The translations under genes and the position numbers were made by a program. Below, piece by piece: positions 16,182 to 24,644 of a stretch of DNA of 64,000 bases. Each line of letters opens with the position of its first letter. Within the stretch, counting starts at the first letter, position 1. Under the pieces are notes generated by a model, which saw only the letters and a list, made by a program, of their open reading frames with translations, was not told where the DNA came from and made no database searches. The stretch spans positions 248,001 through 312,000 of the forward strand of contig DASPKM010000010.1 in assembly GCA_035628135.1 (NCBI GenBank), given 5' to 3'. This stretch comes from DASPKM01 sp035628135 (lineage in GTDB: Bacteria > Bacteroidota > Bacteroidia > Chitinophagales > Chitinophagaceae).

Positions 16182-18224
16182 TCATCTTTTTTTGGCAACC
16201 ATGGTCAAAATCGTCGCCACGGCTACTTGTTCACCGGTCTCATCCTTCACTTCTACCAACCATTTCACAATACCCTTCGGGATATCTTTTTCATCTTTCG
16301 TTTCCTGCTCGATCTTTTCCTTGCAGGTAAGCTGCACGCCAATGGTGGCGCCTGCATATACCGGTTTCAGAAAACGGCATTCTTCCAGCCCATAGTTCAG
16401 CAGCACCGGTCCCTTTTTGGCATCCACGAAAAGACCTGCCGCTGCGCTTAAAATAAAATAGCCATGTGCTACCGGTTTTTCAAACAAGGTGCCTTCCAGC
16501 GATGTGTGGTCGGTATGCGCATAAAAATGGTCCCAGCTTACGTTGGCGAAGTTTACAATGTCTGCTTCGGTAACAGTACGCTTATGCGTAATCAGCGTAT
16601 CACCAATCTGCAGCTCTTCAAAATATTTCCTGAACGGATGTTTGTCGTCTTCGCGGCCCGCGCCATTCGGTTGATAAACATTGGTGATGGCGGTAATGGT
16701 AGTGGGTGAACCCTGTATGGCTACGCGTTGCATATAATGTTTTACACCACGCATGCCCCCCATTTCTTCGCCGCCTCCTGCTCTGCCGGGACCGCCGTGC
16801 ACCAATAAGGGTAAGGGAGAACCGTGACCGGTGCTTTCCTTTGCGCAATCCCTGTTCAATACAAGTATGCGCCCGTGATGCGTAGCCGCATTCAGTACAT
16901 ATTGTTTTGCGTATTGATCGTTGGCGGTTACAATGGAACTGCACAAAGAACCCTTTCCTTTTTTAGACAGCTCGATGGCCTCGTCCATATTTTTATATGG
17001 CATGATGGTGCTAACGGGACCGAAGGCTTCCACCGTATGCACTTCTTCGCTGGTAAATGGCTTTTCATTCATCAGCAATAATGGGCTCATGAATGCGCCT
17101 TTGCTGGCATCGGCGTCAATTACTTCCACACTGTCCAATGAGCCATACAATATTTGTGAAGATGCCAATAGCTTTTGCACCTGTGTTTTTACTTCTTCGC
17201 GTTGTGATTTGCCCGCCAGTGAACCCATTCGCACTTTTTCGTTCAAGGGGTTGCCAATGGTGGTTTGCTTCAGCGACGCGCCGATCGCCTTCCACACGTC
17301 TTCCATTTTATTTTCCGGCACGAATATGCGGCGGATGGCCGTACATTTTTGCCCGGCTTTTACCGTCATTTCCTTACGCACTTCTTTGATGAAGATGTCC
17401 CATTCGGGCATGTCGGGCTGCACGTCTTCTGCCAGCACAATGCAGTTGAGCGAGTCGGCTTCCATGTTAAACGGAAGGTTTTGGAGCAGTACGTTGGGGT
17501 TCGATTTCAGTTTGAGGCCGGTAGAGGCGGAACCCGTGAAGGTGATCACGTCCTGCGAGTTGACGTGGTCCAGCAGGTCGCCCGCCGATCCGCAGATGAG
17601 TTGCAGCGCGCCTTCGGGTAAAATGCCGGAAGCGATGATCTCTTTTACCACAGCTTCAGTAAGGTACGAGGTAATGGTGGCGGGTTTTACAATAGCGGGT
17701 ATGCCGGCCAGCCAGTTGACGGCACACTTTTCCAGCATGCCCCACACCGGAAAGTTGAATGCGTTGATATGAACGGCCACGCCTTCTTTTGGCACCATGA
17801 TGTGATGCCCCATGAAACTGCCGCTCTTACTTAAATTATGCCCATCGCCTTCGGTATAGAAAGGTTCATTAGGAAATTTGCGGCGCAGCGATGCATAGGA
17901 AAACAGGTTGCCAAAGCCGCCTTCGATGTCTATCCAGCTATCGGCCCTGGTGGCGCCTGTCTGGTAACTGACGCTGTAGAACTTTTCCTTTCTTTCCGCG
18001 AGGTATAGTGCAAGCGCACGCAGCATGCGGCCTCTTTCGTGGAAGGTAAGCTTGCGCAGGGCGGGATTGCCTACGCGGCGGCCGTAATGGAGCATCGCGG
18101 CAAAGTCGAGGCCTTTGGTGGTGGCTTTGGCTATTTCATCGCCGGTAACGGCATTGTATAATGCATCTCCTTCTCCATCGCCGGTAATCCATTTACCCGC
18201 TATATAGTTCTCCAGTTTTTGCAT
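16182..18224 (-). CDS. paaZ: Phenylacetate degradation bifunctional protein PaaZ
   Basis: This bifunctional enzyme has 680 residues: an N-terminal aldehyde dehydrogenase (1 to about 525) and a C-terminal MaoC-like hydratase (about 545-680). In E. coli PaaZ the MaoC part opens oxepin-CoA and the dehydrogenase oxidises the resulting semialdehyde to 3-oxo-5,6-dehydrosuberyl-CoA. It shows NAFNFPVWGMLEK, the general-base Glu in NMEADSLNC (about 255), catalytic Cys in AGQKCTAIRR (about 294), GGPGRAGGGEEMGG, and in the hydratase DHFYAHTD and PVAHGYFILS. The ATG at 18224 (MQKLENYIAGKW) is preferred over an in-frame TTG nine bases earlier. The rest of the paa cluster (paaABCDE, paaK) is not in this window. 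Confidence 0.95.
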   Translation of the reverse strand: MQKLENYIAGKWITGDGEGDALYNAVTGDEIAKATTKGLDFAAMLHYGRRVGNPALRKLTFHERGRMLRALALYLAERKEKFYSVSYQTGATRADSWIDIEGGFGNLFSYASLRRKFPNEPFYTEGDGHNLSKSGSFMGHHIMVPKEGVAVHINAFNFPVWGMLEKCAVNWLAGIPAIVKPATITSYLTEAVVKEIIASGILPEGALQLICGSAGDLLDHVNSQDVITFTGSASTGLKLKSNPNVLLQNLPFNMEADSLNCIVLAEDVQPDMPEWDIFIKEVRKEMTVKAGQKCTAIRRIFVPENKMEDVWKAIGASLKQTTIGNPLNEKVRMGSLAGKSQREEVKTQVQKLLASSQILYGSLDSVEVIDADASKGAFMSPLLLMNEKPFTSEEVHTVEAFGPVSTIMPYKNMDEAIELSKKGKGSLCSSIVTANDQYAKQYVLNAATHHGRILVLNRDCAKESTGHGSPLPLLVHGGPGRAGGGEEMGGMRGVKHYMQRVAIQGSPTTITAITNVYQPNGAGREDDKHPFRKYFEELQIGDTLITHKRTVTEADIVNFANVSWDHFYAHTDHTSLEGTLFEKPVAHGYFILSAAAGLFVDAKKGPVLLNYGLEECRFLKPVYAGATIGVQLTCKEKIEQETKDEKDIPKGIVKWLVEVKDETGEQVAVATILTMVAKKR

Positions 18225-18306
18225 GACAAGCAATTTTTAAAAACGCAAAAGTAAAAACACAAAGCTCAAAAGTAAGCCACGGCATTTTACTGCGTGATTT
18301 TAACTG

Positions 18307-18777
18307 TTAAGCTTCTATCAATCCGAATTGGCGCAGGTGGTGCAGGGCGTGTTTATGCAGCAGTTGAACATTGCCTTCAAGGTCCAGCTCCCCGAAAATG
18401 GGATTGAAAGTAGTGAAGCCGGGTTGCTGCTGAAAAGTATCGGCCAGGTATTGCAGCTCCGATTGCAATTTATCGATGGCTGCCTGCATCGACGGGTAAT
18501 AGTGCGGCGCAGGATCGCCTATCAGGGGGTTCTTTGTGTTTTCGCGGAATTGTTTTTCGCTAAAAAGAAACGACCTGAATTTTTCGAGTGTTTCTCCCTG
18601 GTTTACGGGAGGGACTTTTAATTTACCATTGGCGTTCTTAACGCTCAGTACAAAATGTTCTACCATTTGCTGGCCGTCCATGTGTCCCCATTTGCCTTTG
18701 GCATCAGGATCCAGTTGCCTGAGCAGCGGGGTAAATTCGTGCAGGAGGAAATGTAATTTTTGTGGATCGGCTGGCAT
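18307..18777 (-). CDS. DUF1569/DinB-like protein
   Basis: This is a soluble protein of 156 residues. It has the four-helix pattern of the DinB/DUF1569 group: a metal-ligand-like His in QQMVEHFVLSVK, and a closing LLHKHALHHLRQFGLI with three His of the type found in this fold. The start at the ATG 18777 (MPADPQKL) is preferred to a TTG two codons upstream. It sits 82 bases upstream of paaZ on the same strand and may be co-transcribed. No activity is known for the family. A role linked to phenylacetate use would rest only on position. Confidence 0.8.
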   Translation of the reverse strand: MPADPQKLHFLLHEFTPLLRQLDPDAKGKWGHMDGQQMVEHFVLSVKNANGKLKVPPVNQGETLEKFRSFLFSEKQFRENTKNPLIGDPAPHYYPSMQAAIDKLQSELQYLADTFQQQPGFTTFNPIFGELDLEGNVQLLHKHALHHLRQFGLIEA

Positions 18778-18778
18778 A

Positions 18779-18810
18779 GTCAATGGGTCATTAAGTCATT
18801 GGGTCATTGA
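18779..18810. repeat. Short tandem GTCATT-type intergenic repeat
   Basis: Four 7-8-base units (GTCAATG, GGTCATT, AAGTCATT, GGGTCATT) stand between the DUF1569 gene and adk. The 16-mer AAGTCATTGGGTCATT at 18793-18808 recurs exactly in both arms of the inverted repeat at 29376-29451. Here only one arm is present, so no hairpin forms. Confidence 0.6.
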
Positions 18811-18860
18811 GGGGTTGTGCAAGGTATCGATGAAGGCATAGGGCTTTGACGCGGGCATCC

Positions 18861-19439
18861 TCACGCTACGGTTTTGGTATTGATCTGCCGGCACAGCACG
18901 TCGAATATTTCTTCTATGCTGCCCTCGCCTTTTACGTGTACCACCTTGCCCATTTTAGCGTAGTGGTCCGCTACGGGAGCGGTTTTGCTTTCGTATTCCG
19001 AGATCCTGGCGCGGATCACTTCTTCGTTGTCGTCGGAGCGGCCGCTGGTCTTGCCGCGGTTCACCAGCCTTTGCACCAATTCCTCGCTGCCCACTTCCAG
19101 TGCCAGCACCAGGCTTATGCCCGATCCTCTTTCTTCCAGCATGGCGTCCAATCCTTCGGCCTGGGCCACGGTACGGGGAAATCCATCGAATAAAAAACCA
19201 TTGGCGTGCACATTATTGTCCAGGGCGCAAGCGATCATGCCCAGCACTACCTCGTCCGGAACCAGTTGGCCCTTATCCATAAAGTTCTTGGCTGCCATGC
19301 CCAGTTCGGTCCGGCTGGCGATTTCTTCGCGCAGCAGGTTTCCGGTGGAAAGGTGAATAAGCCCGTATTTCTCGATCAGCTTTTCCGATTGCGTACCCTT
19401 TCCGCTCCCGGGGGGACCGAATAAAATTAAATTGAACAT
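18861..19439 (-). CDS. adk: Adenylate kinase
   Basis: This is adenylate kinase (ATP + AMP to 2 ADP), 192 residues. P-loop GPPGSGKGT lies at 8-16. The AMP-binding helix STGNLLREEI, FLFDGFPRTVAQAE and the arginines in GRSDDNEEVIRARISEYESKTAP are all present. It is the short form, with a brief LID (NRGKTSGRSDDN) and no zinc-binding Cys, which accounts for 192 rather than about 214 residues. It is cytosolic and essential in most bacteria. Confidence 0.96.
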   Translation of the reverse strand: MFNLILFGPPGSGKGTQSEKLIEKYGLIHLSTGNLLREEIASRTELGMAAKNFMDKGQLVPDEVVLGMIACALDNNVHANGFLFDGFPRTVAQAEGLDAMLEERGSGISLVLALEVGSEELVQRLVNRGKTSGRSDDNEEVIRARISEYESKTAPVADHYAKMGKVVHVKGEGSIEEIFDVLCRQINTKTVA

Positions 19440-19689
19440 CGGTTATAACCTTTTACCGGCTGGCCAGGCCGGTCTCTTAACAAATAATTTTGGGTGGTAA
19501 ATATAAATGTAAGATGCCGAAAATCCATTTTGAATTTCGGAATTCCCATATTTGCGCATTTCCCGCCAAAAGCCGGAATTTCCGGGTTGGTGGCCGCATG
19601 CCTGTTGGCGTATTGTTAAGTATCCCGGCTGCCGGTTCAGCCCGCAATCCTGCCAGTATGGGCTTTCGTATATTTGGTAAATGGTTTTT

Positions 19690-20265
19690 ATGAAGTGTAT
19701 GAGCAGATGCATAAGCCTGTTATTGCTGGCATTTCTTTTCCAGCAGTGCAGCTATTCCCAATCAAAAAATCAAACAGCAAAGATGGATAGTCCCAAAAGC
19801 AACAACCCGGTGTATTCCCGTTCAGACACCGGCAAGGTGAACATCAGCGACGAAGAGTGGAAAAAGATCCTGCCGGGGGAGGTATACAATATAGCGCGCC
19901 TGAAAGGAACGGAGCGTCCCTGGACGAGCAAGTATGAAAACTTCAACGAAGTAGGCACTTATTATTGCGCGGCCTGCGGCAATGCACTGTTCAAGAGCGA
20001 TACCAAGTTCGAGAGCGGCTGCGGCTGGCCGAGCTTTTACCAGCCTATCAGCAAGGGCAGCATCATCTATACGCCTGACCATTCGCACGGCTTGACGCGC
20101 ACCGAAGTAATGTGCGGCCGTTGCAAGGCACACCTCGGCCATGTGTTCGAAGACGGTCCTCCGCCCACGGGCTTGCGCTACTGCATAAATGGCGTAATAC
20201 TCGATTTTGAAAAGGCGAAAGACGCTCAGAAGAAATATGAAGAAAACAAAAAGAGCAGCCAGTAG
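19690..20265 (+). CDS. msrB: Peptide-methionine (R)-S-oxide reductase, exported
   Basis: MsrB reduces methionine-R-sulfoxide in proteins. The zinc Cys pairs are YYCAACGNALF and MCGRCKAHLGHVF. The catalytic Cys lies in LRYCINGVILDF. A lipoprotein-type signal (LLLAFLFQQCSYSQ) places it outside the cytoplasm, where it would repair envelope proteins. Two starts are possible. The ATG at 19681 adds only MVF. I choose 19690 because a perfect -7 hexamer-like element TATATTTG lies at 19669-19676, which would put the transcript start at about 19683. The domain covers about residues 45-180 and ends in a Lys-rich tail. Confidence 0.93.
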   Translation: MKCMSRCISLLLLAFLFQQCSYSQSKNQTAKMDSPKSNNPVYSRSDTGKVNISDEEWKKILPGEVYNIARLKGTERPWTSKYENFNEVGTYYCAACGNALFKSDTKFESGCGWPSFYQPISKGSIIYTPDHSHGLTRTEVMCGRCKAHLGHVFEDGPPPTGLRYCINGVILDFEKAKDAQKKYEENKKSSQ

Positions 20266-20297
20266 GCTGCTCCTTGGTCATGACTAAATAATTTAAT

Positions 20298-20942
20298 TTA
20301 TTGGCCAGATGCCGCTTGTGGCCTCACCTCTCTCATTTCCAGTTTCACAATAATATCAACGTCTTTTCCTACTACCAGTCCGCCGGTTTCGGTAGCGCGG
20401 TCCCATTTCAAACCGTAATCAAAACGGTTGATGGTGCCGTTAGCCTTAAAGCCGATGGTTGATCCGCGGGAAGTGGTGAGTATGCCGCCGTACGTAACAT
20501 CGAAGGTCACGGGCTTGGTCACGTCGCGGATGGTAAGGTTCCCGTTCAGTTTGTATTTGTTGCCTCCCTGGGGCACAAAGGAGGTGCTCTCGAATTTCAT
20601 TTGGGGGAACTTCTCGGCGTTGAAGAAGTCGTCGCTCTTCAGGTGGTTATCGCGCCTTTCGTTGTCGGTATTAATGGAATTTACATCTACCGAAAAAGAT
20701 ATTTTGGCGTCGGAATAATCGGGTTTGGTATTTTCCATGGTACCGTCGAAAATCTTAAAATAGCCTTCCGTTTCTGCTACTACCATGTGCGTAACGGAAA
20801 ACTTTACATTGGAATGGCCTTTATCTACCGACCACTTGGTGGCAGTGGTTCCAAAAGGATGGGCTGGCGTGGCAGGCTTAAAGGCAGTAAGGCCAACGGC
20901 CAGGGCCAATACAGCAATAGCAGGAATAAAGATCTTTTTCAT
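20298..20942 (-). CDS. YceI-family periplasmic lipid-binding protein
   Basis: This 214-residue secreted protein has a signal peptide (MKKIFIPAIAVLALAVGLTAF). A lipocalin-like YceI domain follows, with WSVDKGHSNVKFSVTHM, FDGTMENTKPDYSDAKISF, DNHLKSDDFFNAEKFPQM, GNLTIRDVTKPVTF and FDYGLKWDRATETGG. Homologues bind isoprenoids such as polyprenyl chains in the periplasm. No partner cytochrome b561 gene is adjacent. It ends in a short QAASGQ tail. Confidence 0.93.
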   Translation of the reverse strand: MKKIFIPAIAVLALAVGLTAFKPATPAHPFGTTATKWSVDKGHSNVKFSVTHMVVAETEGYFKIFDGTMENTKPDYSDAKISFSVDVNSINTDNERRDNHLKSDDFFNAEKFPQMKFESTSFVPQGGNKYKLNGNLTIRDVTKPVTFDVTYGGILTTSRGSTIGFKANGTINRFDYGLKWDRATETGGLVVGKDVDIIVKLEMREVRPQAASGQ

Positions 20943-21298
20943 AAATTTTCTTAGCGTTTAAACATTGAAATTAGGGAAGTCCCGTCACCTGTTCAATAAA
21001 ATTTTCGTTAAACGGGCTTACAAGATACGATGTTTAAGACTTGCGGGCGGGCTGATTGGTTGCAGGGGCATGGGTGCTGGCGGGGGCGGTAAGCGGTTTA
21101 ACGGATGCGCGGTCTTGACTGGAAGGACTCATAGATGAGTTGCAGCCTACGGCGCAGGGCACAATGGTTGCGATTTGGGTGCCCGGTTTACTGAAATTTG
21201 GTTGATATACCGAGAAAAATGCCTTCGGGCATTGGCCCCGCGTGAATGGCAAGCTGTTAAGCGAAGCATAAGAGACCTACGGACTTATACACATTTTC
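20943..21298. other. Intergenic stretch without a supported gene
   Basis: These 356 bases separate the yceI-like gene from the KTSC gene, both on the minus strand. A minus-strand frame (21132 to 21034, about 32 codons, opening MSPSSQDRAS and ending QPARKS) is possible but has no recognisable features. Nothing else stands out apart from the presumed yceI promoter near 20955-20990. Confidence 0.5.
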
Positions 21299-21574
21299 TT
21301 AGTGATTGGTAATAATTTTCCTGTAGTCGACATCCAGCTTCCTCATCTCCTCATTTACAAATGTGCCCAACGATTTCCCCGATTTGACCAAACTGATCGT
21401 TTTTTCCCACACCTGCCTCGGCACTTTGTAGTAATGATATACCTGGTTATTGATGAATTCCAGCTCCAGGATTTCGCTGGATGTAGAGTAGTCAATACTC
21501 CGTACAGCGCTAGAACTTACATAGGTTTGGTTTGTAGTGGAAAGCTTTTTGCCTTCCATGGGTTCCAGTTGCAT
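21299..21574 (-). CDS. KTSC-domain protein
   Basis: This is a 91-residue cytosolic protein made almost entirely of a KTSC domain. The residues are VSSSAVRSIDYSTSSEILELEF, VYHYYKVPRQVWEKTI, then the defining K-S-G-K-S-LGTFVNEEMR, where the usual KTSC Thr-Ser-Cys positions are partly replaced (SGKSLGT). The family sits beside RNA-modifying and lysyl-tRNA-synthetase-like proteins in some genomes, but its activity is not established. The ATG at 21574 is used; one at 21559 is also possible. Confidence 0.85.
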   Translation of the reverse strand: MQLEPMEGKKLSTTNQTYVSSSAVRSIDYSTSSEILELEFINNQVYHYYKVPRQVWEKTISLVKSGKSLGTFVNEEMRKLDVDYRKIITNH

Positions 21575-21657
21575 AGGTATACTTTACAATAGCACATCAA
21601 CTATTAAACCAATAATTGCAACGTATTTTTGCTCAAGGCCATTTAAACTTTCCTACA

Positions 21658-22248
21658 ATGAACCTGAGGCAAAAATTCCTGAAAGCCGTTTATCCTGCAG
21701 TGATAGCCTGGGGCAAGCTCACGGGCCGAAGAAGCACCGCGCTCTCTAACAACAAACCTGCATTGGCCGGTCAATCGTTCTACAACCTGTCGGTGCAATT
21801 GAACAATGGACGCGAAATGAAGCTGGATGCCGCCCGCGGTAAGAAAGTGCTATTGGTAAATACCGCTTCCAATTGCGGCTATACCGCACAGTACGACGAA
21901 TTACAACAACTCTACCGGCAATACAATCATAAGCTGATGATAATAGGATTTCCCGCCAATGATTTCAAAGAACAGGAAAAAGGCAGCGATGAAGAGATCG
22001 CGGAATTTTGCCGCGTAAATTTCGGCATAACATTCCCCCTGGCTAAGAAAAGTACCGTTGTCAAGGGCGAACACCAGAACGATGTTTTCAACTGGCTCAC
22101 CCACAAAGAACGCAACGGATGGAATACGCAGCCGCCTACCTGGAATTTTTCAAAATACCTTGTGAATGAACAGGGAATGCTCACGCATTATTTCGATCCG
22201 GCAGTATCGCCCGTGAGCGAGCAGGTAATTAAAGCAATCGAAGCCTGA
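21658..22248 (+). CDS. Glutathione-peroxidase family thiol peroxidase
   Basis: This is a GPx-fold peroxidase of 196 residues using Cys rather than selenocysteine. The motif is LLVNTASNCGYTAQYDELQQLY (Cys about 73), followed by GFPANDF, NWLTHKERNGW and the Trp/Asn site PPTWNFSKYLV. The N-terminal 40 residues (MNLRQKFLKAVYPAVIAWGKLTGRRS) are extra compared with usual GPx proteins and look like a membrane-targeting or amphipathic helix. Most bacterial members reduce hydroperoxides with thioredoxin. The start at ATG 21658 is clean; upstream in-frame residues have no family match. Confidence 0.9.
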   Translation: MNLRQKFLKAVYPAVIAWGKLTGRRSTALSNNKPALAGQSFYNLSVQLNNGREMKLDAARGKKVLLVNTASNCGYTAQYDELQQLYRQYNHKLMIIGFPANDFKEQEKGSDEEIAEFCRVNFGITFPLAKKSTVVKGEHQNDVFNWLTHKERNGWNTQPPTWNFSKYLVNEQGMLTHYFDPAVSPVSEQVIKAIEA

Positions 22249-22249
22249 A

Positions 22250-22567
22250 TTATTTCGATACCAACTTTAAGCCGATGATGGAACTGATGAGCAGCATAAT
22301 GAAGAACACCCTCCAGAAATAAGCCGGCTCCTTAAAAATAAAAATGCCGATCAATGCGGTGCCCACAGCGCCAATGCCTGTCCACACCGCATAACCCGTT
22401 CCAAGAGGAATGGTTTGAATGGCCTTGTTCAGTAAAAAGAAGCTCAGCGAAATAGAGATAAAGAAGGCGATGCTCCATCCCGTATGCTTGAAATTATCTG
22501 ACAGTTTCAGGCAGGTGGTGAAAGCTACTTCAAACAAACCTGCCAGTACAAGAATAAACCAGGCCAT
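22250..22567 (-). CDS. SMR-family small multidrug/guanidinium exporter
   Basis: This 105-residue inner-membrane protein has four helices (AWFILVLAGLFEVAFTTCLKL, IAFFISISLSFFLLNKAI, GTGYAVWTGIGAVGTALIG, VFFIMLLISSIIGLKLV). It has the essential Glu13 of EmrE/Gdx proteins and the Trp-Thr-Gly-Ile-Gly-Ala block. The sequence is closer to the SugE/Gdx subgroup (guanidinium export) than to EmrE, but no guanidine riboswitch is visible in the short upstream region. It functions as a dimer. It lies 1 base past the end of the convergent GPx gene. Confidence 0.9.
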   Translation of the reverse strand: MAWFILVLAGLFEVAFTTCLKLSDNFKHTGWSIAFFISISLSFFLLNKAIQTIPLGTGYAVWTGIGAVGTALIGIFIFKEPAYFWRVFFIMLLISSIIGLKLVSK

Positions 22568-22582
22568 GATGGTATTATAGTT

Positions 22583-23617
22583 TTACCCGCAGCTGTATGC
22601 CATTGCGTGCATATCTACCTTGCGGCGTTCAAAATGGAAACCGGTATAAGTGGTAACAATTTCATCCAGCACCTGGTTGACCTCTTCCATGGTTTTAAGC
22701 GTTACCAGCTTCAGCCGGAACTCTTTTATATTGGGCAATCCTTTGAGGTAATTGGTATAATGCCGGCGCATTTCGGTAATGCCGGTTACCGGACCTTTCC
22801 ATTGTACGGAACGCTCCAGGTGTTGACGGATCACCGTTACCCTGCTTTCGATATCCGGCGGCTCCAGGTGAAAGCCGGTTTGCAGGTAATGTTTCACTTC
22901 ATTGAATATCCAGGGATAGCCAATGGCAGCGCGCCCTATCATGATGCCATCTATCCCGTAACGGTTCTTATACTCCAATGCTTTTTCCGGCGAATCGATA
23001 TCGCCGTTGCCGAAAATGGGTATGTGTATGCGGGGATTGTCTTTTACTTTGGCGATCCATGTCCAATCGGCCTCGCCCTTGTATAACTGGTTGCGGGTGC
23101 GCCCGTGAATGGCCAGTGCTTGCACGCCTATGTCCTGCAGCCGTTCAGCAACCTCCACGATATTGATGGAATCATGATCCCAGCCCAGCCTTGTTTTTAC
23201 GGTAACAGGAAGGGAGGTGGATTTTATAACGGCCTTTGTCAACCGAACCATCAGATCGATATCCTTTAATACCGCGGCGCCCGCGCCCTTGGTAACAACC
23301 TTCTTTACAGGGCACCCGAAGTTGATGTCTACCAAATCGGGATTGACAGTTTGAACGATGGCCGCGCTCATGGCCATGGCTTCCTCATCGCCCCCGAATA
23401 TCTGGATGCCTACCGGCCGTTCATAATCGAAGATGTCCAGCTTTTGCCTGCTTTTTATTGCGTCGCGGATCAGCCCTTCGCTGCTGATAAACTCGGTATA
23501 CATCAGGTCGGCGCCATTGGCTTTGCATACCGCGCGGAAAGGAGGATCGCTCACGTCCTCCATGGGCGCCAGCAGCAGCGGAAATTGCGGTAACGATATG
23601 TGGCCGATCTTGAGCAT
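22583..23617 (-). CDS. dusB: tRNA-dihydrouridine synthase B
   Basis: DusB is an FMN-dependent TIM-barrel enzyme that reduces uridines in tRNA D-loops; it has 344 residues. The family signature is LLAPMEDVSDPPFRAVCKANGAD, then QIFGG, DINFGCPVKKVVTKGAGAAVL with catalytic Cys102, RLGWDHDSINI, HGRTRNQLYKGEADW, GNGDIDSPE and IMIGRAAIGYPWIF. The gene is 15 bases from the SMR gene on the same strand. Its start is divergent from the CPBP protease with 79 bases between. Confidence 0.94.
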   Translation of the reverse strand: MLKIGHISLPQFPLLLAPMEDVSDPPFRAVCKANGADLMYTEFISSEGLIRDAIKSRQKLDIFDYERPVGIQIFGGDEEAMAMSAAIVQTVNPDLVDINFGCPVKKVVTKGAGAAVLKDIDLMVRLTKAVIKSTSLPVTVKTRLGWDHDSINIVEVAERLQDIGVQALAIHGRTRNQLYKGEADWTWIAKVKDNPRIHIPIFGNGDIDSPEKALEYKNRYGIDGIMIGRAAIGYPWIFNEVKHYLQTGFHLEPPDIESRVTVIRQHLERSVQWKGPVTGITEMRRHYTNYLKGLPNIKEFRLKLVTLKTMEEVNQVLDEIVTTYTGFHFERRKVDMHAMAYSCG

Positions 23618-23696
23618 AGAGTGTATATTGCGACTTCACTCGCCGAAGCTTTAGCGAAAGCGAAGGCAAATTTACAATTGATATCGGGAAGCTCAC

Positions 23697-24635
23697 ATGT
23701 CAACAAGGTTAAAATATCAGCGTCCTGGGGTGCAGTTCGCGGTTTTTTTCGCGCTGGCCATAGGAATGTTCATCCTCAATGTGGTGATAACCCAGATGTT
23801 CTTCGGGGAGATATCGGAAGTATTCACGACAAAAAAAGATATCGATCCCGCCATGCTCGCAAAGTTCAAATGGATGCAGTTCGCAGGCGCCATCCTCACA
23901 TTTGTTTTGCCTCCGGTCATCTTCGGTTATATGGCCGATGACAAGCAGCCCTGGCGATACATTGGCTTAAAAAGGAATGCAAGCATTGGGCTGGCCTTTT
24001 TTACTTTCTTATTATTGATATCGGTGCAACCCCTTGCCTTGCTGCTTGGCCAGATTAATGAGACCGCGCATTTCGGATCGGCGCATGAATTGATCAAAAG
24101 CACCGAAGAAATGTACGAGCGCATCATGTCGCGCTTTTTGGTAATGGATACGCCTACCGACCTGCTGATAAACATGGTGATCGTAGCATTGCTGCCTGCC
24201 ATTGGCGAAGAGCTCTTCTTCAGGGGATGCCTGCAAGGCATCCTGGAAAAATGGACACGCAGCGCAATTGTGTCCATCGGTCTTTCATCGTTTGCATTTG
24301 CACTGTTGCATGGCACTTTCTTTAAATTCCTGCCGATCTTTTGTTTGGGCATTGTATTGGGGGCCATTTTTTATGTTACGCGAAACCTTTGGTACAGCAT
24401 CCTGTTCCACTTCCTCAATAATACCATGGCCTTGCTGGCGAGCTACTATGCGCAGCGCAACGACTTCATGAAGCGGCTGGCCGATGAAGATTTCGATTTC
24501 AATTGGTGGCTGGCATTGGGAAGCCTGTTGGTTACGGTAACCATTTTTATCATCATGCGCAGGCGGGTGCCTTATCAGCCGCCGGAGGTTACGTGGAAGA
24601 ACCCCTTTGATGAATTTCCCACTACCCCACGATAA
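23697..24635 (+). CDS. CPBP-family intramembrane protease (Abi family)
   Basis: This 312-residue membrane protein has about eight helices and the CPBP metallo-glutamyl protease motifs: GEELFFRGCLQGIL (Glu171, Glu172, Arg176), FALLHGTFFKF (His205) and NLWYSILFHFLNNT. Relatives are CAAX-type peptidases (Rce1-like). Some mature bacteriocins or give self-immunity, while most bacterial ones have no known substrate. The next gene, cdsA, starts 10 bases after its stop, so both are likely transcribed together, which hints at a membrane housekeeping context. Confidence 0.9.
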   Translation: MSTRLKYQRPGVQFAVFFALAIGMFILNVVITQMFFGEISEVFTTKKDIDPAMLAKFKWMQFAGAILTFVLPPVIFGYMADDKQPWRYIGLKRNASIGLAFFTFLLLISVQPLALLLGQINETAHFGSAHELIKSTEEMYERIMSRFLVMDTPTDLLINMVIVALLPAIGEELFFRGCLQGILEKWTRSAIVSIGLSSFAFALLHGTFFKFLPIFCLGIVLGAIFYVTRNLWYSILFHFLNNTMALLASYYAQRNDFMKRLADEDFDFNWWLALGSLLVTVTIFIIMRRRVPYQPPEVTWKNPFDEFPTTPR

Positions 24636-24644
24636 ATCGAACGA

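Noticed and set aside
16921..17772. Long plus-strand frame antisense to paaZ
   Set aside because: It is a shadow of the GC-rich coding strand of paaZ; Ser/Cys/Pro-rich composition is typical of antisense frames.
21034..21252. Minus-strand frame of 72 codons (or 32 from 21132) in the yceI/KTSC gap
   Set aside because: Low-complexity Pro/Ala/Thr translation, no start signal or family match; a very small peptide cannot be excluded but is not supported.
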